Origin: DATARH01 sp050246595 | GTDB taxonomy: Bacteria > Pseudomonadota > Alphaproteobacteria > ATCC43930 > CGMCC-115725 | Assembly (NCBI GenBank): GCA_050246595.1 | Contig: JBFWVT010000022.1 | Location: forward strand, 1 to 64,000 | Direction: 5' to 3' | DNA: 64,000 bases | Shown here: positions 57,270-64,000 of the stretch, piece by piece | Layout of the letters: every line of letters begins with the position of its first letter | Numbering within the stretch: position 1 is the first letter of the stretch | Position numbers and translations under genes: made by a program | Notes under the pieces: model-generated | Told to the model about the DNA's origin: nothing | What the model saw: only the letters and a program-made list of their open reading frames with translations | Databases searched by the model: none

Positions 57270-58175
57270 ATGACGTCCATCCCGACTTTTGCGACGCGGC
57301 CGAGCTTTCTCGGTCTTGAGCGCAGCGATCCCGGCGCGCCGATCTGCGTCGCCGGCATCCCGTATGATCTCGGCACCTCCAACCGTCCCGGCACCCGTTT
57401 CGGCCCGGCCGCGATCCGACAAGCCAGCCGCATGCTGGTCGATGGCGACCATCCGATCGCCGGCCGCGCCCCGCCCGAGACCGACATAGCCGATATCGGC
57501 GATTTCCGGATCGCGCACGGCGACATCCAGGGTTCGCTGACGGCGATCGAGTCCCAGGCGAAGCCGATCGATCACCTTGTCGCGCTCGGCGGCGATCACA
57601 CGATCACGCTCGCTCTGCTGCGCGCGCTGGCGGCACGGACCGGGAAGCTGGCGCTCGTGCATTTCGACGCGCATGTCGATACCTGGCCCGACAGTTTCGG
57701 CCAGCGTTTCGGCCATGGCTCGCCATTCTTTCATGCGATCGAGGAGGGTCTGATCGATCCGCGCCGCGCCGTGCAGATCGGCATCCGCTCGCCGATGGAC
57801 CGCTCCGTGCACGATTGGACCGTCGCCCGGGGGGTCACGATCCTGTTCGCCGAGACAGTGCACGAGCGCGGCCCGCAAGCCGCCGCCGAGCGTATCCGCG
57901 AGATCGTCGGCGACGCGCCGGCATATCTGAGTTTCGACATCGACGCGCTCGATCCAGCCTTCGCCCCCGGCACCGGCACACCCGAAATCGGCGGTCTGTT
58001 CACCTGGCAGGCGCAGGCAATCCTGCGCCGTCTCGCCGGTCTGCGATTTCAGGGCATGGACGTGGTCGAGGTATCGCCGCCCTACGACGTCTCCGAAATC
58101 ACGGCGCTCGCCGCGGCCACCTTCGCCTGGGAATACCTCTCGCTGCTTGCGCCGCGCCCGGATGTGATCGGATGA
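57270..58175 (+). CDS. speB: Agmatinase-like ureohydrolase
   Basis: A 301-residue enzyme of the arginase/agmatinase family that hydrolyses a guanidino compound to urea. The manganese ligands are His110 (GGDHT), Asp133, His135, Asp137 (FDAHVD) and Asp223, Asp225 (SFDIDALDPAF). Agmatine is the likely substrate, but guanidinobutyrate and related compounds are possible. Its stop overlaps a possible pccA start. Confidence 0.88.
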   Translation: MTSIPTFATRPSFLGLERSDPGAPICVAGIPYDLGTSNRPGTRFGPAAIRQASRMLVDGDHPIAGRAPPETDIADIGDFRIAHGDIQGSLTAIESQAKPIDHLVALGGDHTITLALLRALAARTGKLALVHFDAHVDTWPDSFGQRFGHGSPFFHAIEEGLIDPRRAVQIGIRSPMDRSVHDWTVARGVTILFAETVHERGPQAAAERIREIVGDAPAYLSFDIDALDPAFAPGTGTPEIGGLFTWQAQAILRRLAGLRFQGMDVVEVSPPYDVSEITALAAATFAWEYLSLLAPRPDVIG

Positions 58176-58195
58176 GCCAGAGCGAGGCGCCACGA

Positions 58196-60181
<1,986 letters not shown>

Positions 60182-60185
60182 GCGG

Positions 60186-60461
60186 ATGCGATCCGTGCGT
60201 CTGCGCATCAGCGGTCGCGTGCAGGGCGTCGGCTATCGCGCCTGGACCTTACAGACAGCGGCGCGGCTCGGGGTGCGCGGCTGGGTGCGCAACCGAGCGA
60301 ACGGCACTGTCGAAATTCTGGTCACCGGCGACGAGCCGGCAGTCGCGGCGATGATCGAGGCGTGCCGAGTGGGGCCGCGCGCGGCAAGGGTCGGGGATGT
60401 CGCTGTCAGCGAGGCCGAGGACGACGGCAGCGCTGACTTTACGGCGCGCCCGACGGTGTGA
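60186..60461 (+). CDS. acyP: Acylphosphatase
   Basis: A 91-residue enzyme hydrolysing acyl phosphates. The catalytic Arg18 is in GRVQGVGYRAW and Asn36 in GWVRNRANGTVE. It starts 4 bases after the carboxylase stop and is probably cotranscribed with it. Confidence 0.95.
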   Translation: MRSVRLRISGRVQGVGYRAWTLQTAARLGVRGWVRNRANGTVEILVTGDEPAVAAMIEACRVGPRAARVGDVAVSEAEDDGSADFTARPTV

Positions 60462-60530
60462 CCTTTTTTGTGTCCCGGCCGCCGATAACGCCGACGATCC
60501 CCACCTGTTCGATCCCCTCGCGCCGCAACG

Positions 60531-61442
60531 TCAGTGTGACAACAGAACCGGCACCGGCATCCGCTCGAGGAGATCGTGTGTCACGCCGCCGAACAGCGAC
60601 TCGCGCAGCTGCGAGTGATGATAGGCGCCAGCCACGATCAGGTCGGCGCCTAAATCGCCGGCGCGGGACAGCAGCACATCGGAAACCGCATACCCGTCGG
60701 ACAGTACCTCCTCGGCTCTGACCGCAATACCGTGGCGTTCGTAATTTCTCAGGATACGTTCAAGCCCCGGTCTGTCGTGCTCAAAGTCGGCCTCGCGCTC
60801 GCTGACGGTGAGCATTGCGACAAGCTCCGCTTTCCGAAGAAGTGGCAGCGCGTCATGTGTCGCGCGCGCGGCTTCACGCGAGCCGTCCCATGCCACCAGC
60901 ACGCGCCGTCCGACTGCGGCAAAATCCCTGCCGGGCGGCACAACGAGAAGCGGGCGCCCCGCCGCAACCACGAGATCTTCCGGTGCGAAACCGGGCGGCA
61001 GCCGGTATTCGGCCGTATCCTGCGGATAGATCGCCAGATCGGCGGTGCGCATGACGGCCAACAGGTTCTCGCTCTCGCCTTCTCCGAAAAGCTGCCAATC
61101 GCCGCCCGAAATCCCGTCGAGTTGCAGTGTTTCGCGAAACCGCTGCTGCGTCGCGTCGGTCAGCTCGATCCGGCGGGCGTAGTCTCCGCGCACGGCCGGC
61201 GGCGCGGCGGGAGCCGGGACCCCGGCGACCAGACTGCCCTCCGCGACGGCAGCGGACTCATTCGGAGCATGAAACCCGAGACCGTCATATCCGGCAATTC
61301 CAGGTCCGGTGATCTGCTCGGGCAAGATATACGCCGCCGAGAGATGCGCATGCTGCTCGCTCGCCAGCCCGGCCGCGAGGCGCAACCGGGCTCCGCCGGC
61401 CTTGGTCGGATCCAGGCAAACAAGAATATCCTTCAACGACAT
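60531..61442 (-). CDS. Universal stress protein with two Usp domains
   Basis: A 303-residue protein. The first domain starts MSLKDILVCLDPTKAG and the second near residue 177 (RRVLVAWDGSREAA); the last has the ATP-binding pattern GAYHHSQLRESLFGGVT. Two fused UspA domains are common in alphaproteobacteria, where they respond to low oxygen or redox stress. The start has GGAG seven bases upstream. It diverges from the lipoprotein genes with 236 bases between. Confidence 0.9.
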   Translation of the reverse strand: MSLKDILVCLDPTKAGGARLRLAAGLASEQHAHLSAAYILPEQITGPGIAGYDGLGFHAPNESAAVAEGSLVAGVPAPAAPPAVRGDYARRIELTDATQQRFRETLQLDGISGGDWQLFGEGESENLLAVMRTADLAIYPQDTAEYRLPPGFAPEDLVVAAGRPLLVVPPGRDFAAVGRRVLVAWDGSREAARATHDALPLLRKAELVAMLTVSEREADFEHDRPGLERILRNYERHGIAVRAEEVLSDGYAVSDVLLSRAGDLGADLIVAGAYHHSQLRESLFGGVTHDLLERMPVPVLLSH

Positions 61443-61678
61443 CGCTCCACTCCTGCTGCCAGGGGACTGATAATCCAACACGGCAGTCGCGGAATTGTCC
61501 CGCAGATTGTCGTATTTCGTTCCAGGACAGGCAGGTTGCCGCCTTTCGTACCGGCACGGAAACGTGTCGCGACAGCGAATTTGGATTGCCGCAACCGACA
61601 ATACTGGTCTAGGGTTTCCAAGGAGCAGGTTATCACGCGTATACGGAGCTAAATACTCGCTCAAAAGAAGGGAACAAT

Positions 61679-62044
61679 ATGCATAAGCGTGCGGAATCCA
61701 TGATCCATCTTGCGTCCGGGATTGTCTTGCGGGCGGTTTCCGCGATCGTATTGACCAGCGCCCTTTCGGCGTGCGCGATCAGCTACATCGACGCCAATGG
61801 CGACCAGCATGCGATCGGCTTGCTTGACATTGTCGTACGGTCGCCGTCGGCACCGGAGACGCTGGCCGGCGATGTCGTCGAGATTACCAGCCTTGGTCTC
61901 TCGGTTGGTCAGAACGCACAAGGCGGTTTTATTACAGCCGGATACAGCCGTCAGACCACGGCCGCATTGCGCGACAGCGCCTTTGTGCTCGGCAACCCGA
62001 TCGCCGCGCTCCTGCCTGCGCCGAAGAACGAGACGGCCAAATGA
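61679..62044 (+). CDS. Predicted lipoprotein, first of a low-GC group
   Basis: A 121-residue protein with lipobox LSAC (Cys32) after a hydrophobic segment. The mature part of 89 residues contains LGLSVGQNAQGGFITAGYSR. That GYSR segment resembles GYNR segments in the next protein. The start has AAGGGA upstream. Its stop overlaps the next start (ATGA). Function unknown. Confidence 0.75.
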   Translation: MHKRAESMIHLASGIVLRAVSAIVLTSALSACAISYIDANGDQHAIGLLDIVVRSPSAPETLAGDVVEITSLGLSVGQNAQGGFITAGYSRQTTAALRDSAFVLGNPIAALLPAPKNETAK

Positions 62045-62970
62045 AACACTTCCGAACCGCTGGAATCCTGTTCACGATCAGTGGGCTTCCAGCTTGCACT
62101 GACTACGCGACCTTTGTCACCGCCACCGATATCGGCATCACAGCCGACGCGCACATGCGAAGCGCCGCGATCGGCTACAACCGTGCCGAACTTTTCACGG
62201 GGCCGGGATATCCCGAACAGGGTGAAGCGCCGCGTGCGGTCGGCTTTATCAAGTCAGATCTCCAAATATTCGATCCGCACATAAAGCAGCTCTATGCCAC
62301 AGGTGAGGCGGCCGAACTTGTCACGCTGGAGCGGTTGCCGCCGACACCGCCCATCCAATCGGTTTTAACAAAAGATCCGAACTATTATGGGCAGCGCCGG
62401 CCCCTGGTTTTCGGCACCGGAGCGAACATCGGATTGAAAGTTAGTTTTAATGGGGCAGCAGCCCCGATACCCACGACATTCAAATTCGGCTACAATCGCG
62501 AGGAACTGTCGATCATTCCGCTGCGCCGCGATGAACCTACGAAAGAACAGCGCGACAGGTATGCGTCGGTTCTCGCATCAATAGAGTTGAACCTGAAAAC
62601 GGTGGAGGGGGCATCCGGGACAACATTCGGGATTACTCAGTTCTTCGCAACCGGCGCGGCAGCCCTTAATTTGGCGAAACTGCCCCGAATTCGCGAGTAT
62701 TTCGGGATGCAAGCGACTGCCGCCATACAACACGCGACGTCACTTGAAGAATTAAATCAGGTTCTGAACAACGATACGTTAAAGATAAAATCTTATTTCG
62801 CTGCCAGCGGATATACCGAATTCTCTCGTGAGACTCTACTCAAGGCGCCTGGACATTATGATGAGATCCCTCTCGATTTAAAAACTGCAGCTACGGAGAC
62901 TGACTTTTTCACTGCGCTTGCCAAGTACCCGCTGCTTACCTCAACTCTAGCCGACAGCATACCAAAGTGA
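62041..62970 (+). CDS. Predicted lipoprotein, second of a low-GC group
   Basis: A 309-residue protein with lipobox LPAC (Cys19). The mature part holds two similar segments: IGITADAHMRSAAIGYNRAE and, later, IGLKVSFNGAA followed by KFGYNREEL. The same GYxR pattern is in the preceding lipoprotein. The C-terminal half is rich in Leu/Ala helices. Bases 62761-62820 are 38% GC by my count, far below the window. No known family recognised. It is translationally coupled to the gene before it. Confidence 0.75.
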   Translation: MKHFRTAGILFTISGLPACTDYATFVTATDIGITADAHMRSAAIGYNRAELFTGPGYPEQGEAPRAVGFIKSDLQIFDPHIKQLYATGEAAELVTLERLPPTPPIQSVLTKDPNYYGQRRPLVFGTGANIGLKVSFNGAAAPIPTTFKFGYNREELSIIPLRRDEPTKEQRDRYASVLASIELNLKTVEGASGTTFGITQFFATGAAALNLAKLPRIREYFGMQATAAIQHATSLEELNQVLNNDTLKIKSYFAASGYTEFSRETLLKAPGHYDEIPLDLKTAATETDFFTALAKYPLLTSTLADSIPK

Positions 62971-62983
62971 AGGAGCAAATGGT

Positions 62984-63184
62984 ATGGCCGACCACTTCAC
63001 AATCTGCAATTCTGCTGATGAGAACAATGTGAGGACATTCCTGGCTGCGCACGGGCATTCCTATGTTGAGACACTCGGCCCATTCGACAGCGATGGGCTA
63101 GTGGTGAATACATGGGTACCTCGTTCCGAGCGCATCAGGCTCGGATCTGAGGAAAGAGTGATTGTGTGGACAACCGGCCCATAA
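62984..63184 (+). CDS. Small protein after the lipoproteins
   Basis: A 66-residue protein without a signal peptide: NSADENNVRTFLAAHGHSYV, then WVPRSERIRLGSEERVIVW. AAGGAG lies upstream and the gene follows the second lipoprotein by 13 bases. No domain recognised. It may be the third gene of the same operon. Confidence 0.6.
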   Translation: MADHFTICNSADENNVRTFLAAHGHSYVETLGPFDSDGLVVNTWVPRSERIRLGSEERVIVWTTGP

Positions 63185-63373
63185 TTTCACTTTTATTATA
63201 TCAGTATCATCGAAAGCTTGTTCAGGACTCAGCCTGAATTTGTCGGAAAGCGCAAGCATACATACAAGATCTGGCGCAAACAAGAATGGAGGATCAAGCG
63301 CTGCTCAGAATTGCCCATGGGTGGAGACCCGACTACCGTATTGGTTCTACTGATCCGTTGAAAGGTTGTGGCC

Positions 63374-64000
63374 ATGATCACCTTCGTGCGTTGCGGGAAT
63401 CTTTTCACCGGGCAAGAAGACGAGACGTTGCCTGGCGCGGCGCTGGTATTTGATGAAACAGGCCGGATCACATTCGTCGGTCCCGCAGAGGCGGCTCCGC
63501 CGCAGGCCGCAGGCGACCGGGTGATCGACCATTCCGGCAGCTTCGTGATGCCGGGGCTGATCGACGTACACACGCATCTCGCCTATGGCAACGCCAAGTG
63601 CGAGGAGGATATCGATCTTTACGCCCCGCTCGAATTCCGCACCTTGCGCGGCATGTTCTTCGCGCAGAAGGTCGCCGCCGCCGGATACACCGGGATCTGC
63701 TCGCCCGGAGATGCCGGGCAGATCTCGCTGTCGATCCGCGACGCGGTGCGCGCCGGGCTGTTCGACGGACCCAGGGTCATGGCCGCCGGTCCCTATATCA
63801 CGACGCATCAGGGTCTGACCGATTGGTATCCGACCTGGATCGGTGCGCCCGAGACCTCGATCGGAAAACTCGTCACCACGATCAACGAGGCGGTGCAGGA
63901 GGTCCGGCGGCAGGTCAAAAACGGTGTTGATTGCATCAAGATCGCGCTCGACGGCATCCAGCGCCGCCCGGATGGCGAATTGATCGCCGCCTTCACGCAG
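63374..64000 (+). CDS. Metal-dependent amidohydrolase, 3' end missing
   Basis: The first 209 codons of an amidohydrolase of the imidazolonepropionase/prolidase-like group. It starts MITFVRCGNLFTG, the metal pair HTH is in GLIDVHTHLAYG, and CIKIALDG holds the lysine that would be carboxylated. The frame is open to the right edge. Substrate unknown. Confidence 0.92.
   Translation, partial: MITFVRCGNLFTGQEDETLPGAALVFDETGRITFVGPAEAAPPQAAGDRVIDHSGSFVMPGLIDVHTHLAYGNAKCEEDIDLYAPLEFRTLRGMFFAQKVAAAGYTGICSPGDAGQISLSIRDAVRAGLFDGPRVMAAGPYITTHQGLTDWYPTWIGAPETSIGKLVTTINEAVQEVRRQVKNGVDCIKIALDGIQRRPDGELIAAFTQ

Overview
This is a GC-rich stretch of alphaproteobacterial chromosome. The evidence is the gene order trpF-trpB-trpA-accD-folC, the run argD-argF-hslO, and gltB close to gltD, together with the kind of small palindromic repeats common in this class. 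The many amidohydrolases, alpha/beta hydrolases, a flavin monooxygenase, TauD-like and Rieske oxygenases and a branched-chain amino-acid-type ABC transporter suggest a soil or freshwater heterotroph related to Rhodospirillales or Hyphomicrobiales. The sequence does not fix the genus. I saw no tRNA, rRNA, CRISPR array, insertion sequence or prophage.

Layout. 1-5839 (minus): tryptophan operon and fatty-acid/folate genes, with trpF and trpB separated by a low-GC gene for a DUF4214-methyltransferase protein; folC runs off the left edge and carries an in-frame palindromic element. 5896-11166: a Liv-type ABC transporter in two divergent units, including a permease-ATPase fusion with an extra low-GC four-helix N-terminus. 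11217-20219: small metabolic and hypothetical genes (pterin dehydratase, zincin, Rieske oxygenase, YdcF-like, SDR, pyroglutamyl peptidase, His-rich cation exporter, a fourfold-repeat protein of unknown function). 20605-24711: stress-like genes (SPW membrane protein, ThDP enzyme), a TauD-like dioxygenase and a small membrane protein. 24734-33303: catabolic enzymes (BVMO-type monooxygenase, hydrolase, D-aminoacylase), an MFS transporter and an MscS channel. 33316-39900: PrpD-like, flavin-binding, beta-barrel, DUF2946-like, HMG-CoA-lyase-like and hydrolase genes, then a second methyltransferase.

40037-50300 (minus): hslO, argF and argD, then the glutamate synthase genes gltD and gltB with a DUF29 gene between them. 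50486-54272: OsmC, a winged-helix protein and an amidase group. 54404-57157: DUF2491-DUF350-PspA, the same partners as the E. coli yjfJKL genes. 57270-60461: agmatinase-like, biotin carboxylase alpha subunit and acylphosphatase. 60531-63184: universal stress protein and a low-GC group of two lipoproteins and a small protein. 63374 to the right edge: an amidohydrolase, incomplete.

Points that stand out are the repeat inside folC and its relative at the hslO start, the gene inserted in the trp operon, the three-part Liv fusion, the fourfold-repeat protein at 18128-19681 and the low-GC lipoprotein group at 61679-63184. None of these can be called a new system from sequence alone.
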